A stretch of DNA of 49,052 bases, taken from contig JANXYB010000064.1 in NCBI GenBank assembly GCA_025350325.1, positions 1-49,052 of the forward strand, written 5' to 3'. Numbering within the stretch: position 1 is the first letter of the stretch; each line of letters starts with the position of its first letter. The position numbers and the translations under genes are program-made. Source of the DNA: Acidobacteriaceae bacterium (lineage in GTDB: Bacteria > Acidobacteriota > Terriglobia > Terriglobales > Acidobacteriaceae). Shown here piece by piece: positions 27,275 to 35,414 of the stretch. The notes under the pieces are model-generated. The model was not told the DNA's origin. It saw nothing but the letters and a program-made list of their open reading frames with translations, and did no database searches.

Positions 27275-28496
27275 GCTCTCTCCGCAGTTCATCGGCATCA
27301 TGCTGAAGCTCGACAGTCTTCGATAGCAACTCGTAGTTGCCATGCCACTGCACAAAATCGGCGCCGCCCATGAACGCGCCGTGCTTCGACGTGCGCCCGT
27401 CGTAGTGCCAGAGATTGAAATAGGTGAAGTCGATCGTGTGTGTGAATGGCGGTCCAGAAAGACTGCCGTCCTTGTGAAGGTCGTCTACGATCGCCTTGGC
27501 GGCACGAATCTTGGCGTTGGTGCTTTCGACAACCTGCTCGCCTTGACTGTAAACGCGGTCGACCAGGGTCTGTGTATGGCACTGCGTGCAGACCTGCTTC
27601 ATGTTGATCTGGGCCTGCATGTAGTTAGGGCGATGCGTGGTGATTGCATCGGCTAAGTACCAACCGAGTCTGTCAGACGGATTGTGGGTAACCTTGAGAC
27701 CGTTGATGCCACTCATGTGGCACGTTGCACAGGTGGGCACAAACATGTCGCGCGTGGTGAGCGTGCGCGGATCGGCATCGAGCTTGAGCAGGTTGCGCTG
27801 CGCAGAGAACATGACCCCGTGCTTTGATTCGTTGTAAATCTCGATCTGCGAGTGATCGGGGCCCATGTGGCACTGGCCGCAGGTTGTAGGCAGTCGAGCG
27901 AGAGCGACAGAGCTGGTGTGCCGCGAATGGCATTCGGTGCAACTGCCGATCGTGCCGTCGTCGTTGGGCTTGCCGACTGCGTGGCACTGTTCGCAACCTG
28001 ACGTCGCTGCGGGATGCCCTTCCGGAAGTACGAGAGGGTTCGGAGGACGCTTTGTGCCGCCCGGCTGGAACTGTTCGCTGAAGGATACCTGCTCCGGGCT
28101 CAATCCTTTTTCACCGTGGACGGCGGCCCAACTCGGGGCAGCATGGCGACTGCGAAGGAATTCCTGATAAATGCCTTCGTGGCAGGACCGGCAATTTCCA
28201 GCAGTCAGGTGTGCACTGATCGTAAACCCGTGGTGATCCACTTTCTGTTGACCGGGGCCGGGCTGGTGGCAGTCGAGGCAATTGACCCCCTTTTTCGCGT
28301 GGGCTGACATCTCGTATTCATGCACCACTGAGTACTGCAGCCGCGCATGACATTCGGCGCACTTTCCCGACGCCCGGACAAAGTCAGCCGTCGGCTGGGA
28401 GGTTTCGACACTGGGACGCTGCCGGTTTATAAGGAACGCGGACAGAATGAGCGCAAACGCAATAACGACAGCTAGAAATACCGAACGAAACGACAT
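27261..28496 (-). CDS. Octaheme cytochrome c, hydroxylamine-oxidoreductase (HAO)-like
   Basis: A 411-residue protein from the ATG at 28496 (GAGG ten bases upstream; a TTG three codons earlier is less likely). An N-terminal hydrophobic anchor (residues about 6-23) exports it to the periplasm. Eight CxxCH heme sites follow: CAECH, CLDCH, CRSCH, CEQCH, CTECH, CGQCH, CATCH and CTQCH. The stretch CGQCHMGPDHSQIEIYNESK and the C-terminal GRTSKHGAFMGGADFVQWHG are typical of the HAO family. It is shorter than nitrifier HAO (about 570). Genes of this family can oxidise hydroxylamine or work in reverse on nitrite or NO. The NO-detoxification context favours a reductive role here, by inference. Confidence 0.9.
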   Translation of the reverse strand: MSFRSVFLAVVIAFALILSAFLINRQRPSVETSQPTADFVRASGKCAECHARLQYSVVHEYEMSAHAKKGVNCLDCHQPGPGQQKVDHHGFTISAHLTAGNCRSCHEGIYQEFLRSRHAAPSWAAVHGEKGLSPEQVSFSEQFQPGGTKRPPNPLVLPEGHPAATSGCEQCHAVGKPNDDGTIGSCTECHSRHTSSVALARLPTTCGQCHMGPDHSQIEIYNESKHGVMFSAQRNLLKLDADPRTLTTRDMFVPTCATCHMSGINGLKVTHNPSDRLGWYLADAITTHRPNYMQAQINMKQVCTQCHTQTLVDRVYSQGEQVVESTNAKIRAAKAIVDDLHKDGSLSGPPFTHTIDFTYFNLWHYDGRTSKHGAFMGGADFVQWHGNYELLSKTVELQHDADELRREHAHK

Positions 28497-28659
28497 GAAG
28501 CTCAACCCTCGAGGAAAGTGGCTCTGAGTACCGCTTTGAAGGCTGGCATTTGCGGGCAGGACAGAACACTGGCAACTGTATCAGGCCGGCCGGCGACTCG
28601 CACAGTGCGATACGGCTATCAAAGCGTTCTTCAAAATAAATGAAAATAGATTTCCTTCC

Positions 28660-28675
28660 AGTGACCAAAGTCCCT
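28660..28675 (+). promoter_or_regulatory. Palindromic operator E (qNOR promoter)
   Basis: AGTGAC-CAAA-GTCCCT, identical over 16 bases (28659-28674) to operator C. TACGTT at 28697-28702 is the candidate -10, 21 bases after the site; the qNOR ATG is at 28747. The divergent octaheme gene starts 164 bases away and has no site of its own. Confidence 0.7.
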
Positions 28676-28746
28676 GCATCCGTCAACAGGAGTCTCTACG
28701 TTGGTTCTAGCGCGGCCCAGAGTGCGCGAGTCATCGAGGAGAAATC

Positions 28747-31044
28747 ATGTCCTACAAGCGGTATTGGGTGGCATTGGCCATCGTCATCATTGGATCTTTC
28801 GCCGTGCTCGGAGGAGTGGGCAGGAAGATGATCAGCGAAGCTCCACCCATCCCAGATGTGTATAACACTGACGGGCAGCTTCTCTTCACGGGCAGTTCCA
28901 TCACCGATGGACAAGGAGTCTGGCAGTCGATCGGCGGACAGGAGATCGGCACCGTCTGGGGCCACGGCGCCTATGTCGCGCCCGACTGGAGCGCAGATTG
29001 GCTGCACCGTGAATCGGAAATCCTGCTCAACACCTGGGCAGTCAGGGCTGGGGCGGCGAACTTCGAGGCTCTCGGGCCGGATCAACAGGCAATTTTCAAG
29101 GCGCGACTGATTCGAGAGATGCGGACGAACACCTTCGATGCTTCGCGCAATCGCGTCACCCTTAGTACCGACCGCGCCGCGGCATTCAGGCAACTCGGCG
29201 CCTACTACACCGATGTTTTCGCCACCGGCCGGTCCGAGTACGCCATCCCCAGCGGTGCATTGACCAACGCCACAAAGCAGCATCAACTGGCCGCGTTCTT
29301 CTGGTGGACATCGTGGGCTTGCAGCACGGATCGTCCGGGGTCTGAGACGACTTACACAAACAACTGGCCGCACGAGCCCCTGATCGGCAACCAACCAACC
29401 TCTGGCGCGGTTCTGTGGAGTGTTCTCAGTTTCGTTGGTTTGCTTGCGGGCATCGGTGGCCTTGTCTGGTGGTATGCGTCCCAGGAGAAGGAACTTGTCC
29501 ATGGACCCTACCCAGAAAAGGATCCATTTCTGGCTTTCTCACCCACACCCTCGCAACGCGCCACTCTGAAGTATTTCTATGTGGTGGTCATCCTCTGGGG
29601 CGTCCAAATTTTGATGGGAGTCCTGACGGCACACTACGGCGTTGAGGGGCTGTCCTTCTTCGGTTTCCCGCTCGCTAAATACCTGCCCTACGCCGTCACC
29701 CGCACATGGCATTTGCAACTAGCCATTTTCTGGATTGCCACCTCGTGGCTTGCGACCGGCCTCTATGTCGGTCCAGCAGTCAGCGGTCACGAACCGAAGT
29801 ATCAGCGGCTTGGTGTCAACGCACTCTTCGGCGCGCTCATCCTCGTTGTCGGCGGTTCACTTGCCGGCGAGTGGATGGGCATTCAGCAGCGGCTTGGCAA
29901 CATGTGGTTCTGGTTCGGAAGCCAAGGGTACGAATATGTCGATCTCGGCCGCTTCTGGCAGATCTTGCTATTTGTAGGCTTGGTGCTATGGCTTGTTCTG
30001 ATGGTTGCAGCTTTGAAACCAGCGCTCGTTCGCAAGAGTGAAGACCGCTCGCTCCTCATTCTGTTCCTCATCTCTAGCATTGCCATACCTCTCTTCTACT
30101 CGGCCGGACTGATGTACGGACAGCGTAGCCATCTGGTCACTGCTGAGTACTGGCGCTGGTGGGTAGTTCACCTCTGGGTCGAAGGTTTCTTTGAAGTGTT
30201 CGCGACTGTCGTGATTGGTTTCTTATTTACACGTCTCCGATTGATCGAGATTCGGACGGCAACCAAGGCTGCCCTTTTCTCGACAATCATCTTCCTGTCC
30301 GGCGGAATCATCGGCACGTTTCATCACCTTTACTTTGCCGGTGCAACCCCTGCGGTGATCGGTCTCGGAGCGATCTTCAGCGCATTTGAGGTCGTGCCCC
30401 TCACGCTCATAGGCTACGAAGCCTGGGAGAACATTCGACTCGCGCAACCAACAAGGAAGTCTCAGTGGATCGCCAATTACAAATGGCCGATTTACTTCTT
30501 CGTCGCTGTAGCATTTTGGAATCTTGTCGGAGCAGGCCTGTTTGGCTTCCTGATCAATCCGCCGATTTCTCTCTACTACGTTCAGGGACTCAACCTTACC
30601 CCAGTCCACGGACACACGGCTCTCTTCGGCGTTTACGGGATGCTGGGTCTCGGCCTCACGCTGTTTTGCCTGCGCGCGCTGAAACCCGGTCGCAAGTGGA
30701 AGGAGACTCCATTGAAACTCTCCTTCTTGTGTCTGAACTTCGGCCTGATTTTCATGGTCATCCTCAGCATGCTTCCAGTCGGACTGCTGCAAGCCTGGGC
30801 TTCCATTGAACATGGCACATGGTATGCACGATCCTCGGAGTTCATGCAGTCCAGTTCCATGCAGACTCTGCGTTGGATGAGAGTCCCGGGAGACATCCTG
30901 TTCGCGATCGGAGCTGCGTTGTTCGCCTGGTTCGTGCTTGGATTACTCACCGGGCATTCGTACAGCAAGGAGATGCAAGGCGGAACGGGCGTTTCGTCGC
31001 ATGACAGTAATGAGGAACGCACCGTAGCACTCGCGGGTCGGTGA
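28747..31044 (+). CDS. norZ: Quinol-dependent nitric oxide reductase (qNOR)
   Basis: A 765-residue single-subunit NO reductase. Quinol gives electrons for 2 NO to N2O and water in the inner membrane. The N-terminal extension (first helix, then a soluble cytochrome-c-like domain without heme sites) includes TGSSITDGQGVWQSIGGQE and TVWGHGAYVAPDWSADWLHR, typical of qNOR. The NorB part has about 13 helices with heme and iron ligands in TRTWHLQLAIFWIATSW, WWVVHLWVEGFFEVFATV, GTFHHLYFAG and PVHGHTALFGVYGM. The gene has its own operator E and a strong hairpin downstream. Confidence 0.96.
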   Translation: MSYKRYWVALAIVIIGSFAVLGGVGRKMISEAPPIPDVYNTDGQLLFTGSSITDGQGVWQSIGGQEIGTVWGHGAYVAPDWSADWLHRESEILLNTWAVRAGAANFEALGPDQQAIFKARLIREMRTNTFDASRNRVTLSTDRAAAFRQLGAYYTDVFATGRSEYAIPSGALTNATKQHQLAAFFWWTSWACSTDRPGSETTYTNNWPHEPLIGNQPTSGAVLWSVLSFVGLLAGIGGLVWWYASQEKELVHGPYPEKDPFLAFSPTPSQRATLKYFYVVVILWGVQILMGVLTAHYGVEGLSFFGFPLAKYLPYAVTRTWHLQLAIFWIATSWLATGLYVGPAVSGHEPKYQRLGVNALFGALILVVGGSLAGEWMGIQQRLGNMWFWFGSQGYEYVDLGRFWQILLFVGLVLWLVLMVAALKPALVRKSEDRSLLILFLISSIAIPLFYSAGLMYGQRSHLVTAEYWRWWVVHLWVEGFFEVFATVVIGFLFTRLRLIEIRTATKAALFSTIIFLSGGIIGTFHHLYFAGATPAVIGLGAIFSAFEVVPLTLIGYEAWENIRLAQPTRKSQWIANYKWPIYFFVAVAFWNLVGAGLFGFLINPPISLYYVQGLNLTPVHGHTALFGVYGMLGLGLTLFCLRALKPGRKWKETPLKLSFLCLNFGLIFMVILSMLPVGLLQAWASIEHGTWYARSSEFMQSSSMQTLRWMRVPGDILFAIGAALFAWFVLGLLTGHSYSKEMQGGTGVSSHDSNEERTVALAGR

Positions 31045-31063
31045 TCGATTTGCCAACATTAAT

Positions 31064-31103
31064 GCGGCGTCTTTGACGGTTCTATTACCAGCAAAGACGC
31101 CGC
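31064..31103. terminator. Strong hairpin downstream of qNOR
   Basis: A perfect 12-bp inverted repeat, GCGGCGTCTTTG and CAAAGACGCCGC, with a 16-base loop begins 20 bases after the qNOR stop. No T run follows on the plus strand. It may end or stabilise the qNOR message, and it separates qNOR from the cupin remnant. Confidence 0.6.
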
Positions 31104-31145
31104 GCGGAACTGCTACACGAAAACAAATCAAACCATGCTCGCCCC

Positions 31146-31275
31146 ATGACTACACATTCTTCGTAAATCTGCACCAGGAATTGGCGCCTCCGGAGAGTGA
31201 CATCCTGAGCCGCGCTTTGCACAAGGCGAAAAGGTCAACGTGACCTTGTTCGGCTTTGCGGCGGGCGAGGAACTA
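31146..31275 (+). pseudogene. Cupin-domain protein, N-terminal remnant
   Basis: Plus-strand frames here hold pieces of a small cupin protein broken by frameshifts: ATG-TTHS, then in another frame FFVNLHQELAPPESDILSRA, then GEKVNVTLFGFAAGEEL. These match, in order, the N-terminus of cupin proteins of the LFxFxAGEELSEH type. The usual SEHTA and following barrel are gone, because the sequence runs into the end of the DeoR-family gene. The fragment probably followed qNOR originally. The family call is from memory of the pattern. Confidence 0.5.
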
Positions 31276-32130
31276 GACCAGAATTAGATTGCAGCCGAGG
31301 GCGCTCAACTTAGCCCTCGTCTCTTCGGGCAGTCCGGTGTCGCTGATTACGATATCGACTTCTGAAAAAGGAACGATGCGGGTCATGCCGCGCTTGGAGA
31401 ACTTGCTCGCGTCAGCCACGAGAATGATCTCGCGCGCGATACGAAGCATGGCCCGGTTCACCATCGTCTCCTCAAGATTTGCTCCGCTGACTCCAAATTC
31501 CAGATCGCATCCGGCTCCGCTCAGAAACAGTTTGTCAGCCGAGAACTGATCGAACATCTCTTCGCTGAAACGTCCGCTGATTGAGGCCGATTCTCCGCGC
31601 ACCGTTCCCCCGACGATGAAAGTCTGAACGTCTCGAGCATCCAGCAACTCGACCGCAATGTTGACTCCGTTGGTGATGACGTGCAATCCCTGCTTCTTTT
31701 TCAGGTGGCGCGCAATCTCAAGCGTAGTAGTGCCGGAATCGAGAATGATCGTTTCGCCATCGTTGATGAGGGCCGCAGCGCGGGCGCCGATGCGCTGTTT
31801 TTCATCCGAATGCTCCTTAAGACGCTCCAGCACGGGCGGTTCACGCAGAATGCCGTCCGACAGCATTGCTCCCCCATGCGAACGGACCACCAGACCGCGC
31901 TGATGCAATTCATTCAGATCGTTGCGGATGGTGACTGCGGAAGTGTTGAAGAGATGGGTGAGTTCATTAACCTTCGCACGCCCCGTAGTGCGCACGATCT
32001 GCAAGATCTGTGTCCGTCGCTCCTCCGCCATCAGCCCTTCGATAGGACCGTCCGATGTTGAAGCTCTATCGGTAGTTTCAAGCGCGACCGCACCGTTGTC
32101 GGGTTCAGCGATTACCGTGCGCTTCGCCAT
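31273..32130 (-). CDS. DeoR-family transcriptional regulator (AgaR/GatR-like)
   Basis: A 285-residue repressor-type protein. After about 35 variable residues comes the DeoR helix-turn-helix: EERRTQILQIVRTTGRAKVN and ELTHLFNTSAVTIRNDLNEL, with RGLVVRSHGGAM. The sugar-phosphate sensor domain follows (LDSGTTTLEIARHL, ITNGVNIAVELL, FIVGGTVRGESASISG, LVADASKFSKRG). GAGG lies six bases before the ATG. It is divergent from the GatZ-like gene and close to agaS, pointing to control of amino-sugar or galactitol-type catabolism. The inducer is likely a phosphorylated sugar. Candidate operators are the TTTCGNTT boxes in this region. Confidence 0.92.
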   Translation of the reverse strand: MAKRTVIAEPDNGAVALETTDRASTSDGPIEGLMAEERRTQILQIVRTTGRAKVNELTHLFNTSAVTIRNDLNELHQRGLVVRSHGGAMLSDGILREPPVLERLKEHSDEKQRIGARAAALINDGETIILDSGTTTLEIARHLKKKQGLHVITNGVNIAVELLDARDVQTFIVGGTVRGESASISGRFSEEMFDQFSADKLFLSGAGCDLEFGVSGANLEETMVNRAMLRIAREIILVADASKFSKRGMTRIVPFSEVDIVISDTGLPEETRAKLSALGCNLILV

Positions 32131-32474
32131 TCAGAGCCTCGTTTTTGTAGCCTATTTTACCGCAATCATCAGTTTAGCTGGAGAAACGCCGTGATGCGAA
32201 GAAAAACGGAACCTGTGAAGCTCCCTGAACCAGAATTGGGGCCCAACTGAGCGCATCCAAGCGTTCTAAACTTAACCAATAATGCCATTTCTTTCATGCG
32301 AAATATTGCAGGTTAAACCGCATCCTCATTATCAGCATTCTTATTTTCGATTCATTTCACTTGAGGTAGAATCAGTTCAAAAGCGCGTTTCGATTGAAAA
32401 GTGTAGCTCGACCCCGCTGCCAAACCGCCTTTCATTCCAATCAATTGTTATTGCTGCCCGACGGAGGAACAACA
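32131..32474. promoter_or_regulatory. Divergent control region of the DeoR-family and GatZ-like genes
   Basis: A 344-base region without a gene. It contains two copies of TTTCGATT (32345-32352 and 32388-32395, the second inside the palindrome TTTC-GATT-GAAA) and a further TTTC-N4-GAAA palindrome at 32292-32303. These are candidate repressor sites. No single strong -35/-10 pair stands out. Confidence 0.5.
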
Positions 32475-33743
32475 GTGTCTGAGATTTTGCAGCAACTAGC
32501 TGTTGCGCGGCGTCAGTTGCAACCGCGTGGAATCTATTCTGTCTGCTCCGCCCATCCCTTGGTGCTTGAAGCAGCATTCGATCAAGCAGTCGAAGATGGC
32601 TCCGATCTGTTGATTGAAGCCACGTCCAACCAGGTCAACCACCTAGGCGGCTACACCGGTATGCTGCCTGAGGATTTTCGGCGGCGTGTTGTGGAGATCG
32701 CTGACGGCAAGGGCTTCAATGAGTCGCGGTTGATCCTCGGCGGAGATCACCTGGGGCCTAATCCTTGGCAGAAGGAAAATGCGAAAGAGGCCATGCAGCA
32801 GGCCGAGCGCACTGTCGAGGCCTACGTCAGAGCGGGCTTCCAGAAGATCCACCTCGATGCCAGCATGGCATGCGGCGACGATACCGAGCCGCTCTCCGGA
32901 GAAACGATTGCGACTCGGGCTGCGGCTCTCTGCGCAGTCGCCGAGCGAGCCCACGGCGAGAACAAGCCTGTGTATGTCATCGGGACCGAGGTGCCTACGC
33001 CTGGCGGGGCAACTGAAAGTTTGAACGAACTCGCCGTGACGAGCCGCGAAGCCGCCGCCGAAACGCTAGCCATTCACAGGAGAGTCTTCAAACAGGCCGG
33101 CTTGGCTGATGTTTGGCCTAGGGTAATCGCCCTCGTTGTGCAACCAGGGGTTGAATTCAATCATGACAGCGTAGTCGATTACGATCCCCTCCTTGCCGGG
33201 CATCTCACCGCACTGCTCAACGAAGAAGTAGGCCTGGTCTACGAGGCGCACTCGACCGACTACCAGCGCCCCGAGGCATATCGCCAGTTAGTGCAGGGCG
33301 GATTTGCCATTCTTAAAGTGGGACCCGCGTTGACCTTTGCCATGCGAGAAGCACTCACCGCTCTAGCGCAGATCGAGGCTGAGATGGTGCCACATTGGCA
33401 GTGTTCCCACCTGGTGGATGTGCTGGAGCGCGTAATGCTTGACAAGCCGGCGAATTGGCAACACCACTACTCGGGTGATAACCAGGTGGCGCATTTGCTG
33501 CGACGCTACAGTTACAGCGACCGCGTGCGCTACTACTGGAATGAACGGCGCGTAATCGAAGCGGTCGATGTGCTGATGGCGAACCTGGGAACTGATTCAA
33601 TTCCAGAAACGATGCTAAGCTGCTTTCTTCCGGATGAGTATCGAGCCGTGCGCGACGGCACATTGAAACCCGACGCACATTCTCTCATCATCCACCGCAT
33701 CCGCGGAGTGTTGCGGCCTTACGCGGCGGCGTGCGGAAACTAG
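32475..33743 (+). CDS. GatZ/KbaZ-like protein (tagatose-phosphate metabolism)
   Basis: A 422-residue TIM-barrel protein of the D-tagatose-1,6-bisphosphate aldolase 'subunit GatZ/KbaZ' family. The GTG start at 32475 has GGAGG seven bases upstream. Family segments are GIYSVCSAHPLVLEAA, LLIEATSNQVNHLGGYTGM, ILGGDHLGPNPWQ, KIHLDASMACGDD, VYVIGTEVPTPGG and YEAHSTDYQRPEAY. In E. coli GatZ supports the catalytic GatY, which is absent here. Some stand-alone members act as tagatose-6-phosphate 4-epimerases. With agaS nearby this would give fructose-6-phosphate directly. The choice between the two roles is inference. Confidence 0.9.
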   Translation: MSEILQQLAVARRQLQPRGIYSVCSAHPLVLEAAFDQAVEDGSDLLIEATSNQVNHLGGYTGMLPEDFRRRVVEIADGKGFNESRLILGGDHLGPNPWQKENAKEAMQQAERTVEAYVRAGFQKIHLDASMACGDDTEPLSGETIATRAAALCAVAERAHGENKPVYVIGTEVPTPGGATESLNELAVTSREAAAETLAIHRRVFKQAGLADVWPRVIALVVQPGVEFNHDSVVDYDPLLAGHLTALLNEEVGLVYEAHSTDYQRPEAYRQLVQGGFAILKVGPALTFAMREALTALAQIEAEMVPHWQCSHLVDVLERVMLDKPANWQHHYSGDNQVAHLLRRYSYSDRVRYYWNERRVIEAVDVLMANLGTDSIPETMLSCFLPDEYRAVRDGTLKPDAHSLIIHRIRGVLRPYAAACGN

Positions 33744-33853
33744 CACCGCGCCCGATTGGATTGTTTGTTTTCCAGCTCTCAAACCGAGATCCTACGACGA
33801 ACTCAGGTAGCTCTGGGCACTCGCGTCTAAAGATGATCACTTGATCGAGAAAA

Positions 33854-35203
33854 CTAGATTGGCAACTCGGGGGCAGGGCGATTGGTCGTTTTCCGCATGA
33901 CGACGTAGAGGATAAGTCCGACGACGATCCATGCAGCGCCCAGTAGCTTGGCGTTCAAATTGAGATTGAACCAGATGAACGTGCAAACCAGGATTCCGCA
34001 TAAAGGAGAGAGCGATGCGAACGCAACCTTCTCCTGTGAACGGTACTTGTAATGAACAAGAGCGGCTGCATTCACGCCGATGAATGCGATAAATGCTCCG
34101 AAGTTCAGCAGTTCCGCGCCCTGTTCGAAACTCATTAGAAATGTTCCAAGCAAAGTTATCGCACCCAGCAGCAGCACGTTGTTGCGCGGGATTCTCGTCT
34201 TTGGGTTAACCACGCCGAAGAATCGCTTAGGCAGTGCATCTGCGCGGCCCATCCCGTAAAGCAGGCGCGCCGCGCCGAACTGCGCCGCAATACCGGAACC
34301 CATATTGGCGATCAGCAACGTAGCATTTAGCAGATGAAAAAGGAAGTTTCCACCGACGCGACGGGCAACTTCAACAAAAGCAGTGTCGACCATCGAGAGT
34401 GGAAACGGAACGCGTCCGGGCCATACAAGCTGCGCGAGATACACTTCGATGGCAGACAATACGCCAATGGCAAAGCAGGTCAGGACAGTAGCCAGAAGAA
34501 TGTTACGGCGAGGGTTTTCAACTTCTTCCGACATCGTCGAGATTCCATCGAAGCCGATGTAGGTGAGGACCGCGATGGATGTGCCGTGGAAAATGCGGCC
34601 GGGAGCGAATGTTGCGGGATCGTAAAATGGCAGCAGCCACTGGCCGCCTATGGGCCGGGCAACCAGGGCAAGATAACGAATAGACTCGGCGATGAAAACA
34701 ACTACAACGATACTCATGCCGATCGCCAGCAGAGCATTTACGCGGCTTGAGCTTTGCACTCCCCGCAGATTGAGTCCGGTGAACACCAGGACAAATGCCA
34801 ATGCCCATGCCGCATACGGGACCTGCGGCACAATGTTTTGCGCGGCGGCACTGCACCAGATTGCGCAGATGATGGGATTCAGCATGTAGTCCATAAGCAT
34901 GGACCAGCCAACGATGTATCCAGCGAGCGGATGGATTTCCTTCCCCACATAGGTATAAGCAGATCCCGCGCTGGGATAGACGCGCGCCATTCTGCCATAG
35001 CTGACAGCGGTAAACAGCATGGCGACCATAGCGATGAGTATGGTGGTGACTACATGTCCACGCGCCGCATTACTCACCACGCCGTAAATGCTCATGGGGG
35101 CCGTGGGCTGAATAATGATGATGCCGTACAGGATCAAATGATGCAGCTTCAGCGTGCGACGCAGGCCCGGTGCGGTCGTTTCCAGTTCTCCAGTGGCATC
35201 CAT
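33854..35203 (-). CDS. APC-superfamily permease
   Basis: A 449-residue transporter with about 12 helices. The start at 35203 has AGAGAGG 11 bases upstream; a start at 35260 would add 19 residues. The APC pattern is clear: LILYGIIIIQPTAPMSIYGV in helix 1, SYGRMARVYPSAGSAYTYVG in helices 2-3, and FIGFDGISTMSEEVENPRRN-like TYIGFDGISTMSEEVENP in the helix 6-7 loop. These carriers move amino acids or amines by cation symport. Substrate cannot be told; its place in an amino-sugar region is suggestive only. It converges with the GatZ-like gene. Confidence 0.9.
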   Translation of the reverse strand: MDATGELETTAPGLRRTLKLHHLILYGIIIIQPTAPMSIYGVVSNAARGHVVTTILIAMVAMLFTAVSYGRMARVYPSAGSAYTYVGKEIHPLAGYIVGWSMLMDYMLNPIICAIWCSAAAQNIVPQVPYAAWALAFVLVFTGLNLRGVQSSSRVNALLAIGMSIVVVVFIAESIRYLALVARPIGGQWLLPFYDPATFAPGRIFHGTSIAVLTYIGFDGISTMSEEVENPRRNILLATVLTCFAIGVLSAIEVYLAQLVWPGRVPFPLSMVDTAFVEVARRVGGNFLFHLLNATLLIANMGSGIAAQFGAARLLYGMGRADALPKRFFGVVNPKTRIPRNNVLLLGAITLLGTFLMSFEQGAELLNFGAFIAFIGVNAAALVHYKYRSQEKVAFASLSPLCGILVCTFIWFNLNLNAKLLGAAWIVVGLILYVVMRKTTNRPAPELPI

Positions 35204-35353
35204 GACTGGATAGACCTCTCTTGTTGGTGCGTGTTTCCCTGGGGTTGCGCTTCCTAACAAGTTCCCAGCATAGACCCTCCGGCGATTTATTCGGGTCGTT
35301 TGTTAGCTGGAATAAAGATATCGCCGAGATCTTCACGGTTAAGCTGGGCCCGT

Positions 35354-35411
35354 CCTTGCCGATTGAACTGCTTCAAGGATGGGCAACCAGCACTGATGGG
35401 ATACGGCAAGG
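35354..35411. repeat. Inverted repeat downstream of receptor gene 1
   Basis: Perfect 8-bp arms, CCTTGCCG at 35354-35361 and CGGCAAGG at 35404-35411, lie directly after the stop of the TonB-dependent receptor, with a 42-base loop. It may form a long stem at the end of the receptor message. No U run is evident. Confidence 0.35.
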
Positions 35412-35414
35412 TTC

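Noticed and set aside
28506..28659. An operator of the AGTGAC type for the octaheme gene
   Set aside because: No matching palindrome found in the leader; control from operator E at 164 bases is possible but not shown.
28696..29502. A 268-codon minus-strand open frame
   Set aside because: It lies antisense inside the strongly supported qNOR gene, has no family features and is a shadow frame.
31195..31210. AGTGACATCCTGAGCC as a sixth regulon site
   Set aside because: Only the left half matches, and it lies in the cupin remnant with no promoter downstream.
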